Part shown: positions 8,669-17,197 of the stretch, one piece after another
Position numbering within the stretch: position 1 is the stretch's first letter
How the letters are laid out: the number at the start of each line of letters is the position of its first letter
NCBI GenBank assembly: GCA_021827865.1
Contig: JAKAUC010000009.1
Span: 707,838 to 771,837 of the forward strand
Direction: 5' to 3'
Origin: an archaeon
GTDB lineage: Archaea > Thermoproteota > Nitrososphaeria > Nitrososphaerales > Gagatemarchaeaceae
DNA: 64,000 bases
Notes under the pieces: model-generated
The model's input: the letters and a program-made list of their open reading frames with translations, nothing else
Databases searched by the model: none
What the model was told of the DNA's origin: nothing
Program-made: the position numbers and the translations under genes

Positions 8669-9730
8669 CTACACCGGATGGAGGGGCGCCATCGCCAGCC
8701 CCGCCTTCTCGTCGAATCCTAGCATGAGATTCATCGACTGGATCGCGTTCCCCGCTGCCCCCTTGATCAGGTTGTCAGTGGCGCCGAAGGCGACTATCCT
8801 CCCCGTCCTCTCTTCTATCTCGAAGCCCACGTCGCAGAAGTTGGAGCCTATGACGAGCTTCGGGTCCGGGAGCCTGAAGGGCCCCTGCCTGTCCCTGACT
8901 ATCCTGACGAAGTGGCTCCCTGAGTATGCTTCGCGGTACGCCTTCCATATGTCGATGGACTTCAGTTCCCCGGACGCGAAGACATGAGAGGTGCTCAGGA
9001 TACCCCTCACCATGTTCACGCCGTGGGCCGACATCGAGACTCTGACCCGGACGCCGGCGACGGATGATAGGACCTGCTCTATCTCGGCGGCGTGCCTGTG
9101 CCCCGCGGGCTTGTAGGGCCTCACCACGTTGAACCTCTCCGAGAAGTGCGTCGCGAGGGATGGCTTGCCGCCTGACCCTGAGGAGCCGACCTTGGCGTCG
9201 ACCACGACGTGTTCCGTGTCCACCCCCAGGGACTTCATCCTGATGAGAGGGGCTAGGGCGAGGATTGTGGTGATCGCGGTGCACCCCGGGGAAGCCACCA
9301 GCCTCGCCCCCTTGACCTGCTCCCGGTTCAGCTCGGGGATCGAGAGCACGAACTTCCCCAGCAGGTCGGGGCGGGGGTGGTCGTAGCCGTACCAGACTGG
9401 GTACTGAGAGCTGTCCCCGAGCCTAAAGTCAGCGCTGAGGTCTACGATCCTGAGCCCGGCGTCTGCGAGCTGTGGGACCACCTTCACCGACTCGCCGTGG
9501 GGGAGGGCCGCGAACACGACGTCGGCCGACCCTGCGAGCTTTGACGCGTCGAAGGGGACGAACTTCAGGTCCGTGACCCCTCTGAGGTTGGGGTGCACCC
9601 TGAACACGTACTCCCCGGCGTACCTCCTCGAGGTGGCGTAGGCCACCTCGGCCTCGGGGTGCTGGAGGAGCAGCCGGAGCAGCTCCCCTCCTATGTACCC
9701 GGAGCCCGCGAGCACGCCCACGCGGACCAT
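8669..9730 (-). CDS. lysY: [LysW]-aminoadipyl/glutamyl phosphate reductase
   Basis: An ArgC-type NAD(P)H-dependent reductase (353 aa) reducing the LysW acyl-phosphate to the semialdehyde. The Rossmann motif VGVLAGSGYIGGELLRLL is at the N-terminus and the catalytic Cys sits in ASPGCTAITTILAL (about residue 145). I chose the ATG at 9730 because it lies 1 nt after the lysX stop and places the Rossmann strand at the N-terminus; an ATG 27 nt upstream lies inside lysX. Confidence 0.94.
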   Translation of the reverse strand: MVRVGVLAGSGYIGGELLRLLLQHPEAEVAYATSRRYAGEYVFRVHPNLRGVTDLKFVPFDASKLAGSADVVFAALPHGESVKVVPQLADAGLRIVDLSADFRLGDSSQYPVWYGYDHPRPDLLGKFVLSIPELNREQVKGARLVASPGCTAITTILALAPLIRMKSLGVDTEHVVVDAKVGSSGSGGKPSLATHFSERFNVVRPYKPAGHRHAAEIEQVLSSVAGVRVRVSMSAHGVNMVRGILSTSHVFASGELKSIDIWKAYREAYSGSHFVRIVRDRQGPFRLPDPKLVIGSNFCDVGFEIEERTGRIVAFGATDNLIKGAAGNAIQSMNLMLGFDEKAGLAMAPLHPV

Positions 9731-9731
9731 G

Positions 9732-10583
9732 CTATCGCCTCGCCGACCCTGCGACATAGCTGATCAGCCTGGAGGGGATGTCGAACCCCACGGCGGACTG
9801 GGCCCCCTTGAATTCGACGGTGTTGTTGACTTCGTGGACCACGTAGCCTGACTCCGGCTCCATGGCGTCGACCCCGAGGATCCCGCCCCCCACGGCCTCG
9901 GCTGCCTTCAGTATGACCTCCGCCAGCTCGGCGTCGGGCTTGAACGCCTCGGACGTCGCTCCCCGGGCGACGTTGGTCCTCCACTCCCCCGGTGGCGCGA
10001 TCCTGTGGACGCAGGCGACTATGCTGTCCCCGGCAACTATGGCCCTGACGTCCCTTGGGGGCCTGTTGACGTACTCCTGGAGGTAGTACATGTGCTGCTC
10101 CTGCGGGTTCGCGAGCTCCTCCTTGTACTCGATGAGCGACTCCAGGGTCGCCCTGTCACGGACGACAGTCACCATGCGCCCCCAGCTCCCAGTGAACGGC
10201 TTCAGCACCAGGGGGTAGCCGAGTTTCTCGGCGGCCTCCTCGGCGGCGTCTGAGGTGAGGGCGAGGAAGGTGCGCGGGGTAGGCACGCCGGCGTTCGAAA
10301 GCGCGATGCTGGTGGCGAGCTTGTTGCTGCAGACCTCGGCCACCGCCTGGCTGTTGATGACCTGCATCCCTGCCCCCTCCAGGGCCCGGGTGAGGAGCGA
10401 CGACCTGTAGTGGCTGATGCACCGCTGGAGCACCACGTCCCCGAACTCCGGGCGCTTCTTGGGGACCTCGAAGACCAGCCCCTTGACGTCGACCAGGGAC
10501 ACCTCGATCCCCGCGGCTTCGGCGGCTTCGCTGAGCGCCTTCTCCTCCCACCTGAGCCTGTCGAAAGTTATGGTGAGCTTCAC
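9732..10583 (-). CDS. lysX: LysW ligase (LysX/ArgX), ATP-grasp
   Basis: A RimK-like ATP-grasp ligase (283 aa) that attaches alpha-aminoadipate and/or glutamate to the C-terminal Glu of LysW. It has the ATP-grasp core LVLKPFTGSWGRMV (about residues 125-138) and the C-terminal metal-binding segment VVHEVNNTVEFKGAQ. Only one such ligase is in the cluster, so it is either a bifunctional LysX/ArgX or arginine-specific; the pairing with argG and argH favours arginine at least. The start is GTG, overlapping the lysW stop by 1 nt (TAGTG). Confidence 0.93.
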   Translation of the reverse strand: MKLTITFDRLRWEEKALSEAAEAAGIEVSLVDVKGLVFEVPKKRPEFGDVVLQRCISHYRSSLLTRALEGAGMQVINSQAVAEVCSNKLATSIALSNAGVPTPRTFLALTSDAAEEAAEKLGYPLVLKPFTGSWGRMVTVVRDRATLESLIEYKEELANPQEQHMYYLQEYVNRPPRDVRAIVAGDSIVACVHRIAPPGEWRTNVARGATSEAFKPDAELAEVILKAAEAVGGGILGVDAMEPESGYVVHEVNNTVEFKGAQSAVGFDIPSRLISYVAGSARR

Positions 10584-10756
10584 TATTCTCCCCAGTCCTC
10601 TCCGACCTTCTCAGCGGCTTTGAGGAGGACGCTGCCGTTGGATATCTCCGCCACCTCGTATTCCGAAGAGCAGTCCCTGCAAGAGACAAGCTCCCCGATT
10701 ATGGCGTCGTCGGGGACGGTCAGCGCGGCTCCGCATTCGTTGCAACTCGTGTTCAA
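10583..10756 (-). CDS. lysW: LysW amino-group carrier protein
   Basis: A 57-aa acidic zinc-ribbon carrier to which the amino-acid intermediates are attached. It has two CxxC pairs (CNEC near residues 5-8, CRDC near 26-29) and ends in the diagnostic EDWGE tail whose terminal Glu is the attachment point. The start is TTG, overlapping the argH stop as TTGA and preceded by AGGAGA, which supports translational coupling. It is a short gene easily missed because of the TTG start. Confidence 0.93.
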   Translation of the reverse strand: MNTSCNECGAALTVPDDAIIGELVSCRDCSSEYEVAEISNGSVLLKAAEKVGEDWGE

Positions 10757-12237
10757 TCTCCTGATTTCACCTCCCGTGCCAGTCCCAGTGTAGTGGCGCG
10801 CAGCCTCCGCTCTGATGCGGCCAGCCTCGCCTTCAGCTCGGAGAGCGAGGACCGCGTAGAGGCGATGTCGCCCTCGCGCAGCCTGAGCTCCTTCGCTATG
10901 GATCGGGGGTTTGCCCCTCCTTCGGTCGCGACCCCCTCGAGGAACCGGGCGGGGTCAAGGAGGCCCTCGATGGTGCCCCTGTCCACTGATACCTTCTTCC
11001 CGAAGCCTGCGGAGACGTGCGCGAGCCTGGACGCCGCCACTTCCTGAAGCGGCGCTCCCGTGTCAGCCGAGGCCCGCACGAGCGCCCCCACCATGGCATG
11101 GGCCTGGCGGAAGGAGACGCCGCGCTCTCTGACGAGGTAGTTGGCGAGGGCAACGGCTGTAGAGCCGTCGCCGTGGACAGCCGAGTCCAGGCGCCCCTTC
11201 CTGAGCGAGGCCGAGGCGACCATGCCCGCGAGCACGCCGAGGGTGGCGGTCACGTCGTCCATGGCCCGCCAGAGGTGAGGGGTGACCTCCTGGAGGTCGA
11301 GGTTGTAAGAGTAGGGGAGGGCCTTCAGGATGGCGCAGGCGGCGACCAGGCCCCCCATGACTGACCCTGCCTTGGCCCGGGCCATCTCTGCGGCCACCGC
11401 GTTCTTCTTCTGTGGCATTATGCTGCTTGACGCGGCGTAGGCGTCGGCGAGCTCGACGAACCCGAACTCCGCCGAGCTCCATAGTATCAGCTCCTCGGCC
11501 AGCCTGCTGGCGTCGAGGGCTGCGATGGTGGCGCAGGAAAGGGCCTCGACGGCTACGTCCCTCGAAGAGACCGCGTCCATTGCGTTTCTGACCAGACCGT
11601 GGAAGCCGAGGAGCCCGGCGACGTACCTCCTGTCGAGCTTCACCGACGTCCCCGCCATGGCGGCCGACCCCATGGGGGACAGGTTGACGCGGGCGTAGAG
11701 CTGGAGGGCCCTCTCAGCGTCGCGCTGGAAGGCGTCGAAGTGGGCGAATAGGTGGTGGGCGAAGGTCGCGGGCTGCGCCCTCTGCAGGTGGGTGTATCCT
11801 GGGACCAGGACTGCGCCATTCTTGCTCGCCTGGCTCAGCAGCGCCGACTGGAGCCCCACGACGGAGCCGACGAGGGCGAGAACCGAGCCCCTCAGCTCCA
11901 TCCGTATGGCGGTGGCGACCTGGTCGTTCCTGCTCTTGCCGTAGTTGAGGAACCCGGCTGTCTCCACGCCGAGGGAGTCGACCGCGGCCTGCTCGAGCTG
12001 CTGATGGAAGTCCTCGGACTTCGCGCCGGGGGGTATCTCGGCGGAGGCGCCGACCAGGAACTTCACGCACTTCGCGCCCAGCTTTCGGTCCACTTCTCCT
12101 GCCCTGACGAGGGCTGCCATGTGGGCCAAATTCACCAAGATGACCTGGCGGGCGATGCGCCCGTCGTCGGCCATCGAGGAGGTGAAGGCGAGGGCCTCGT
12201 CACTGGGCTTCCTTAGCCTTGGTCCCCTGATGTCCAT
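10753..12237 (-). CDS. argH: Argininosuccinate lyase
   Basis: It cleaves argininosuccinate to arginine and fumarate (fumarase/aspartase superfamily, homotetramer). It is 494 aa, within the family range. It carries the signature SSIMPQKKN (about residues 268-276), the flexible catalytic-serine loop, and GYTHLQRAQPATFAHH (about 144-159). It overlaps the end of argG by 38 nt and lysW by 4 nt, so argG-argH-lysW form one transcription unit. Confidence 0.95.
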   Translation of the reverse strand: MDIRGPRLRKPSDEALAFTSSMADDGRIARQVILVNLAHMAALVRAGEVDRKLGAKCVKFLVGASAEIPPGAKSEDFHQQLEQAAVDSLGVETAGFLNYGKSRNDQVATAIRMELRGSVLALVGSVVGLQSALLSQASKNGAVLVPGYTHLQRAQPATFAHHLFAHFDAFQRDAERALQLYARVNLSPMGSAAMAGTSVKLDRRYVAGLLGFHGLVRNAMDAVSSRDVAVEALSCATIAALDASRLAEELILWSSAEFGFVELADAYAASSSIMPQKKNAVAAEMARAKAGSVMGGLVAACAILKALPYSYNLDLQEVTPHLWRAMDDVTATLGVLAGMVASASLRKGRLDSAVHGDGSTAVALANYLVRERGVSFRQAHAMVGALVRASADTGAPLQEVAASRLAHVSAGFGKKVSVDRGTIEGLLDPARFLEGVATEGGANPRSIAKELRLREGDIASTRSSLSELKARLAASERRLRATTLGLAREVKSGD

Positions 12238-13444
12238 TCTTTTCTTTTTCCTCGGCTTGAGAGCTGAGCCCGGAAGCGACCCTAGACTGGAGCCCCCAGA
12301 GCTCTATGAAGCCTACCGCGCTCTTCTGGTCAAAGGTCGAACCGCGGCCGTAGGTGGACAGGCCGATGTCGTAGATGGAGTAGTCCGACGACCTGCCGAC
12401 GACCCGGGAGGTCCCCTTGTAGAGCTTCACCTTCACCGAGCCGGTCACCCTGTGCTGGGTGGCGGCGATGAAGCGGTCCAGGGCCGGCCTGAGCGGCTCC
12501 AGCCAGAGCCCTGAGTAGACCAGCCACGCCCACTCCCTCTCCACGTGGGCCTTGAAGTCGAGCTCGTGGCGGGTCAGGACCAGCTTCTCCAGGTCTCTAT
12601 GGGCGTCGATGACGACGGACGCCGCCGGGCATTCGTAGACCTCCCGTGACTTTATCCCCACGAGCCTGTCCTCTATGTGGTCGATCCTGCCGACGCCGTG
12701 CGCCCCTGCGACCTCGTTCACGTAGCTTACCAGCTCGAGGGGATCCATGGCCTTGCCGTCAACCCTGGCGGGGACTCCTTCCTGGAAGCCGAGTTCCAGG
12801 TATCGGGGCTCGTCCGGCGCCTCCTCGGGGGAAGCGGTCCACTCGAAGGCGTCCTCGGGGGGCTCGGTCCCAGGGTTCTCGAGGGGCCCGCTCTCCACGG
12901 ACCTCCCCCAGATGTTCTGGTCGACGCTGAATATCGACTTCGAGGGCTTGACCGGGAGCCCGCGCTCCTGGGCGTAGGCGATCTCCTCGTCCCTGCTCAT
13001 GTTCCACTCGCGGACCGGGGCTATGACCTGCAGGGACGGGTTCATCGCCCTCACGGTGACGTCGATCCTGACCTGGTCGTTCCCCTTGCCCGTGCAGCCG
13101 TGGGCGACCGCGTCAGCACCCTCCTTCTCAGCCACTTCGACGAGCTTCTTCCCGATGAGGGGCCTCCCCAAGGCTGTGCTGAGAGGGTACTTCCCTTCGT
13201 AGAGGGCGTTCGCCTTGATCGATGGGAAGACGTAGTCGTGGATGAACTCTTCCTTGGCGTCTATGGTGTAATGGTTCCTGGCGCCGATCTGCCTGGAGCG
13301 CTTCTCAATCTCATCCATGTCGTCCCTCTGGCCCAAATCGAGGGTGACCGTGACCACCTCAGCGTCGTACTTCTCCTGGAGCCACTTGACGCACACTGAG
13401 GTGTCTAGGCCGCCGGAGAACGCGAGGGCAACGGTTCGGCGCAA
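12200..13444 (-). CDS. argG: Argininosuccinate synthase
   Basis: It joins citrulline and aspartate with ATP. The 414-aa product has the PP-loop N-terminus VALAFSGGLDTSVCVKWL and the family block AHGCTGKGNDQVR (about residues 114-126). The start is TTG, about 30 nt from a good TATA box on the minus strand (13471-13480). The C-terminus ends in a lysine-rich tail (EEKEKNGHQGTKAKEAQ) beyond the usual end, which overlaps argH. First gene of the arginine/lysine operon. Confidence 0.95.
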   Translation of the reverse strand: MRRTVALAFSGGLDTSVCVKWLQEKYDAEVVTVTLDLGQRDDMDEIEKRSRQIGARNHYTIDAKEEFIHDYVFPSIKANALYEGKYPLSTALGRPLIGKKLVEVAEKEGADAVAHGCTGKGNDQVRIDVTVRAMNPSLQVIAPVREWNMSRDEEIAYAQERGLPVKPSKSIFSVDQNIWGRSVESGPLENPGTEPPEDAFEWTASPEEAPDEPRYLELGFQEGVPARVDGKAMDPLELVSYVNEVAGAHGVGRIDHIEDRLVGIKSREVYECPAASVVIDAHRDLEKLVLTRHELDFKAHVEREWAWLVYSGLWLEPLRPALDRFIAATQHRVTGSVKVKLYKGTSRVVGRSSDYSIYDIGLSTYGRGSTFDQKSAVGFIELWGLQSRVASGLSSQAEEKEKNGHQGTKAKEAQ

Positions 13445-13470
13445 ACTTCGGACCGGACGGCCTCAACAAT

Positions 13471-13480
13471 GCTTTTATAG
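13471..13480 (-). promoter_or_regulatory. TATA box of argG; possibly shared with the divergent gene
   Basis: On the minus strand CTATAAAAGC with an A-rich BRE-like AAAAT before it lies about 30 nt from the argG TTG. On the plus strand the same segment reads TTTTATAG and lies about 28 nt before the TTG at 13504, so one site may serve both directions. Confidence 0.6.
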
Positions 13481-13503
13481 ATTTTGGACAGGAAAACGGC
13501 GTT

Positions 13504-14217
13504 TTGGTCAAACATGACCCAAAACTGGTCAAAACAGCTTCAGTCATGAAGGCGGTCAGGGACGAGGTGGACTCGGACCTCTCCGTCCAGGACGCCCTGG
13601 CAAGGGACTACGTGAACCTCAGCGCCCTCGCCAGGATGCTGGTCCCCAGGGTGGCGGCGAGGACGGGGAAGGGGGTCAGGGGGGTGAGCGAGGTGGGCGT
13701 GGCCACCTCCCTCAAGCGGCTCCGAGGCTCCTACTCACCGGCCCCGCCGAGGGTGAGCAGGGTGCTCGCGGGGAGCGTCGTCAACGTGAGGACCCACGTC
13801 TCCAGGGTATCCGTGGAGAAGACAAAGAGGACCCTTCAGATCGTGGGGACGCTGCTCTCCGCCAACCATGAAGACTTCATCCAGGTGTCAGAGTCGCTTT
13901 CGTCCATCACCCTCATCTTCGACCAGAGGCTCCACCGGATGGTCAAGAGGGCCCTGGGGAGCGCCGAGATACTTGATGAGGGGGAGGAGGGGGCGGCCAT
14001 AACCGTCCACAGCCCCGTGGAGATAGTCACCACCCCGGGATGCGTCAGCGCCCTCTACAACCAGCTGTTCAGGAAGAAGGTGAACGTCGAGGACACGGTC
14101 AGCTGCTTCACCGACACCATCATGGTGGTCGGGATGAAGGACGCCAGCAGGGCCTTCGAGGCGATGACCGAACTGGTGGGCGAAGAGAGGAGAAGGCTGG
14201 GCGAGGGCGGAGACTGA
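13504..14217 (+). CDS. ACT-domain protein, putative amino-acid-responsive regulator
   Basis: A 237-aa protein I do not recognise by name. The N-terminal half (about residues 20-75) is helical and HTH-like (YVNLSALARMLVPRVAARTG then GVATSLKRLR). The C-terminal half has a beta-alpha-beta pattern resembling an ACT domain (AAITVHSPVEIVTTPGCVSALYNQL through TIMVVGMKDASRAFEAM). ACT domains commonly bind amino acids. It is divergent from argG across the promoter holding the TGGTCAAA repeats. The start is TTG at 13504 if leaderless; ATG at 13546 is the alternative and would move the repeats into the leader. The regulator role is inferred. Confidence 0.6.
   Translation: MVKHDPKLVKTASVMKAVRDEVDSDLSVQDALARDYVNLSALARMLVPRVAARTGKGVRGVSEVGVATSLKRLRGSYSPAPPRVSRVLAGSVVNVRTHVSRVSVEKTKRTLQIVGTLLSANHEDFIQVSESLSSITLIFDQRLHRMVKRALGSAEILDEGEEGAAITVHSPVEIVTTPGCVSALYNQLFRKKVNVEDTVSCFTDTIMVVGMKDASRAFEAMTELVGEERRRLGEGGD
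13505..13533 (+). promoter_or_regulatory. Probable operator: two TGGTCAAA repeats 21 bp apart
   Basis: TGGTCAAA occurs at 13505-13512 and again at 13526-13533, exactly 21 bp (two helical turns) apart, with an inverted GACCCAAAA between them. They lie at the start of the plus-strand regulator-like gene and just upstream of the divergent argG promoter. This is the layout expected for an autoregulated repressor of the arginine/lysine operon. Confidence 0.5.
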
Positions 14218-14254
14218 GGAGATAGATACTGCTAGGGGACAGGACGCCGCTGCC

Positions 14255-14458
14255 ATGAAGGTCACGGTCTGCGAGATGCCTGAGGAGAGGTCGGAGTTCG
14301 GGGGGAGGGGGTTGGTCGTGGCCCCGGACGGCGAGGTCCTCGGGCTGGCGACCGGCGACGGGCCATTCGCCGCCGTGGGGGCGGACATGGAGAGGGCGAG
14401 GACGGGGAAGGGGACGTACCCCAGAGGCTCCTTCGGGGGCCGGACTAGCGGGCCGTGA
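14255..14458 (+). pseudogene. Nitrilase-superfamily remnant with a large internal deletion
   Basis: The 67-aa frame begins like a carbon-nitrogen hydrolase (MKVTVCEMPEE) and after about 17 residues continues with what looks like the family C-terminal strand region (GRGLVVAPDGEVLGLATGDG, then RARTGKGTYPRG). The catalytic Glu, Lys and Cys segments (about 200 residues) are absent. It reads as the two ends of a nitrilase gene joined by an in-frame deletion. It converges on ftsY and overlaps its last 14 nt. It could instead be a genuine small protein, but the match to both ends favours a remnant. Confidence 0.5.
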
Positions 14459-15353
14459 TGGAACCCAGGAACGCCTTGGCGTCGAAGGGGGACAGGTCGT
14501 CGTATCCCTGGCCAACCCCCAAGAAGAGGACGGGCTTGCCTGTCGTGTAGACTATGGACAGGGCTGCCCCGCCCCTGACGTCTGCGTCGGCCTTTGTCAG
14601 GATGGCACCGTCGAAGCCGACGTGCTGGTTGAAGAGCGCGGCCTGAGAGACTGCGTCGTTCCCCGTCAGTGCGTCCGCCACGAAGATGCGGAAGTCAGGC
14701 CTGACCACCCTGGCTATCTTCGACATCTCCTCCATCAGGTTCTGGTTTGTCTGCATCCTCCCGGCCGTGTCGATCAGGAGGCAGTCCACGTGGTGCGCCT
14801 TGGCGTAGAGGACGCCGTCGCGGCCCACCGCCGCCGGGTCCGCGCCGTAGCGCTGGGAGACGACCTTGAGTGAGAGCCTTTCGGCGTGCTCCGAAAGCTG
14901 CTCGATGGCCCCCGGCCTGTGGGTGTCCCCGGCCGCGCAGACGACGGACAGCCCGTTCTTCTTCAGGAAGTTGGCGAACTTGGCCACGGTTGTCGTCTTC
15001 CCCGTGCCGTTTATCCCCAGGAAGAGGATGACGTAGGGCTCCCCCGCCTTCGCCTTCTCCCTGACGTTGGACACGATGTCGACGGACCCCGCCCGCGCGA
15101 AAGCGGCCTCCAGGGAGGCGTTCAGCCTCTCCCCGACCACCTCCGCCATGTCGACGGAGCGGTCCACCCTGGTCCCTTCCAGGGTCTTCTGGACCTCGGT
15201 GGTGAGGGCTTCGGCGACGCTCTGGGCTACGTCGCTCTCGATGAGCGAGATTTGAAAGTCGAAGACCGCGCTGTCGAGGTCCTGGCCGCTGAGCTGCTTC
15301 TCCCTTACGGCGCTGGTTATGGAGGAGAATGCCTGCTTCAGCCGGTCGAACAA
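14445..15353 (-). CDS. ftsY: Signal recognition particle receptor FtsY
   Basis: An SRP-family GTPase (302 aa) that docks SRP-ribosome complexes at the membrane. It has an N domain of helices (about residues 1-95), GINGTGKTTT as G1 (113-122), DTHRPGA (143-149), DTAGR as G3 (195-199), TKAD as G4 (253-256) and GVGQGYDDLSPFD near the end. The acidic A domain of bacterial FtsY is absent, as in many archaea. It lies 4 nt after the prefoldin alpha gene, in the usual archaeal eif6-pfdA-ftsY order. Confidence 0.96.
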   Translation of the reverse strand: MFDRLKQAFSSITSAVREKQLSGQDLDSAVFDFQISLIESDVAQSVAEALTTEVQKTLEGTRVDRSVDMAEVVGERLNASLEAAFARAGSVDIVSNVREKAKAGEPYVILFLGINGTGKTTTVAKFANFLKKNGLSVVCAAGDTHRPGAIEQLSEHAERLSLKVVSQRYGADPAAVGRDGVLYAKAHHVDCLLIDTAGRMQTNQNLMEEMSKIARVVRPDFRIFVADALTGNDAVSQAALFNQHVGFDGAILTKADADVRGGAALSIVYTTGKPVLFLGVGQGYDDLSPFDAKAFLGSITAR

Positions 15354-15357
15354 GGTG

Positions 15358-15789
15358 CTACCCCTGCTGGTTTCGGGCCATGAAGTTGTTCAGCACGTCC
15401 CTGTCAGAGTTCAGCCTCTGGGCTATCTCGTTCCTCTGGCTCACAAGTGAGACGAGGGTCTTCTCGATCTCCCTCCCCCTCTCTTCGAGGATCGCCACCG
15501 CCTCGTCCCTTGCTTTCTCCACCACCACATTGGCGCCGATGCTCACGAGCACCCGGTCAGTCTCAGGAGGGCTCGACCTGAGCATGATGCCTCCGCCTAC
15601 CTGGGTGAGCACCTCGCCGGAGCTCTGGCCGGACAGTCCCCCTATGGCGTCGAGGGCGGCGCGCCCTTCGAGCATCGCCCTCTCTAGCAGGTTCTGCCTC
15701 GCCGAGAGCTCGTTGTAGGTCCCCTCGAGGACCCTTATCTCGACCACCAGGGCGTTGACCGTGTCTTCGGCCGTGGTCAGTTCGCTCAT
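15358..15789 (-). CDS. pfdA: Prefoldin alpha subunit
   Basis: A 143-aa coiled-coil chaperone subunit; two alpha and four beta subunits form the hexamer that hands nascent proteins to the thermosome. Two long heptad helices (about residues 5-50 and 95-140) flank a beta-hairpin linker (VGGGIMLRSSPPETDRVLVSIGANV, in parts). The linker Gly-rich segment and ANVVVEKARDEA are typical of the alpha type. It is cotranscribed with eif6 and ftsY. The L18a/LX gene often found between eif6 and pfdA is missing here. Confidence 0.92.
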   Translation of the reverse strand: MSELTTAEDTVNALVVEIRVLEGTYNELSARQNLLERAMLEGRAALDAIGGLSGQSSGEVLTQVGGGIMLRSSPPETDRVLVSIGANVVVEKARDEAVAILEERGREIEKTLVSLVSQRNEIAQRLNSDRDVLNNFMARNQQG

Positions 15790-15804
15790 TTCAGTGACAC
15801 TTAT

Positions 15805-16470
15805 TCAAACGCTCAGAGCCCGCGTTATAAACACAAGCTCAGGTCCGGTCGTCTGGCTCCCGGCGACGGCGTTACGCGAGTTCGCCACCAGGCCTGAGGA
15901 GACGTAGGGGACGCCGCCGTTGATGGACGTAGGATAGGCGTCCACCCCCAGCGCCGAGCCTATGCGGGCGACCTCGGCCTCGTCCAGGCCAGGGTACACG
16001 GCCGCTCCGCGGTTGGTCGTCACCGCCAATGAGCCCACCTGGTAGTACTCCCCTATGGCGTCCTGTTGGACCTCGGTCCCCAGCACGTCCCTGACCTGGG
16101 ACAGAGCCCTGGGGTCGAGGGCTGGGGAGGCGAGGGCCCTCTTGTCGTTGGCCACGACGAGGTTCCCCACAGCAGTAAGCTTCGACTCGAGGCGTGAGAC
16201 GTTGAGGCCGGTTGCGTCCCTGATCTCCCTGATCTCGGCTTCTTCGGCCAGCCTCGACACCAGGACGCCGTTGCCGTTCATGGCGGAGAGGGCCCCCAGC
16301 AGCCTGGACTCCCCGATCGAGGTGGGGACGGCCGATACCCGGAGGTTTTCACAGAGCCTGTCGGACTTCGTCTGGGCGAGGCCTTTGGGGACGAGCAGGA
16401 ACTTGTCGTTGGCCCGCATGAAGATTCCTATGTTGGGGCTTCGGTAGATGTCCATCAGGTGGAGACCCAT
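15805..16470 (-). CDS. eif6: Translation initiation factor 6 (aIF6)
   Basis: An anti-association factor that binds the 50S subunit and blocks joining with 30S. The 221-aa protein has the fivefold pseudosymmetric repeat pattern (for example SAVPTSIGESRLLGAL, and DAYPTSINGGVPYVSSGLVAN at the C-terminal repeat). The family usually starts near MDIYRSPNIG, five residues into the frame, so the ATG at 16455 is an alternative start. It follows rpl31e with a 4-nt gap. Confidence 0.93.
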   Translation of the reverse strand: MGLHLMDIYRSPNIGIFMRANDKFLLVPKGLAQTKSDRLCENLRVSAVPTSIGESRLLGALSAMNGNGVLVSRLAEEAEIREIRDATGLNVSRLESKLTAVGNLVVANDKRALASPALDPRALSQVRDVLGTEVQQDAIGEYYQVGSLAVTTNRGAAVYPGLDEAEVARIGSALGVDAYPTSINGGVPYVSSGLVANSRNAVAGSQTTGPELVFITRALSV

Positions 16471-16474
16471 CGGG

Positions 16475-16756
16475 TCACACTTGTTCTGACTCTGGGAGGC
16501 TGACCGTGACGACGCCGTCCTCGTCCCTCTCCATCTCGAGGGTTATGCGCCGCGGAGGGTGCTTGATCCCCTTGGCCCAGATCAGTTCGTTGACCTCTGT
16601 GTCTATGCTGACCTGGCGGGCCTTCATGTGGCGCGTCGTGAACTCCCTGATGACCGCCACGGCCTTCTTCGCCCTCCTGTAGGGAGGGGCCTCGTAGACC
16701 ACGCCCAGCGGGACGGTGTAGGTACGGGTCAGCTCTTCCATCCTCTCTTCAGACAT
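16475..16756 (-). CDS. rpl31e: Ribosomal protein L31e
   Basis: A 93-aa large-subunit protein near the exit tunnel. The family blocks are present: YTVPLGVVYEAPPYRRAKKAVAVIREF (in parts, residues about 13-39), RHMKA (42-46) and IDTEVNELIWAKGIKHPPRRI. It lies between rpl39e and eif6 on the same strand, the conserved archaeal rpl39e-rpl31e-eif6 order. Confidence 0.96.
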   Translation of the reverse strand: MSEERMEELTRTYTVPLGVVYEAPPYRRAKKAVAVIREFTTRHMKARQVSIDTEVNELIWAKGIKHPPRRITLEMERDEDGVVTVSLPESEQV

Positions 16757-16762
16757 TCATTA

Positions 16763-16921
16763 TCACCTGAGCTTCAGCTTGCGCTGCCTCCAATGCCTAC
16801 GCTTGGGGTTCGACCTGACCTTCCGGTTGGTCTTGACTATGACCCAGGTAGGCACCGAGCGCGCCTGCCTCCCGGCCTTCATGAGCCTGTTCTTCTTCGA
16901 GGTGTCCTTTACTCTTGCCAA
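16763..16921 (-). CDS. rpl39e: Ribosomal protein L39e
   Basis: A 52-aa, highly basic protein starting [20 protein letters not shown] and ending [11 protein letters not shown], with [19 protein letters not shown] in between. It threads through the 50S exit tunnel wall. The start is TTG, 1 nt after the stop of the upstream PDCD5 gene; the short length and TTG start make it easy to miss. It sits 6 nt before rpl31e. Confidence 0.96.
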   Translation of the reverse strand: MARVKDTSKKNRLMKAGRQARSVPTWVIVKTNRKVRSNPKRRHWRQRKLKLR

Positions 16922-16922
16922 C

Positions 16923-17195
16923 TCAAATCCTCCTGATCTTGATCTCCCGCTTCTTCTCCTGGAGGGCGCCCAGCATCTGCTTGACCTGCTCGTCGTCGAT
17001 GGGCTTTGTGAGCTTCCCGGAGGAGGCCAGCTGGATGATGTACTCTTCGATTGAGCCTGCGAGGTCGGGCCTCACCATCTTCACGTTGGCCAAGCGCTGT
17101 CTGGCGTCGGACGTGAGGGCCATCCTCAGGGCCGCCTCCCTCATCATCTTCCGATCCGCGGAATCCTTGTCGGGCTGCTTCTGCTGCTCGGACAT
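16923..17195 (-). CDS. DNA-binding protein, PDCD5/TFAR19 family
   Basis: A 90-aa helical protein of the archaeal/eukaryotic PDCD5 family. Recognisable segments: an acidic/Gln-rich N-terminus ([18 protein letters not shown]), the three-helix core containing [20 protein letters not shown] (about residues 29-48) and [14 protein letters not shown] near 62-75. Archaeal members bind DNA weakly; the cellular role is not settled. It lies between S19e and L39e, its usual archaeal neighbours. Confidence 0.93.
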   Translation of the reverse strand: MSEQQKQPDKDSADRKMMREAALRMALTSDARQRLANVKMVRPDLAGSIEEYIIQLASSGKLTKPIDDEQVKQMLGALQEKKREIKIRRI

Positions 17196-17197
17196 GT

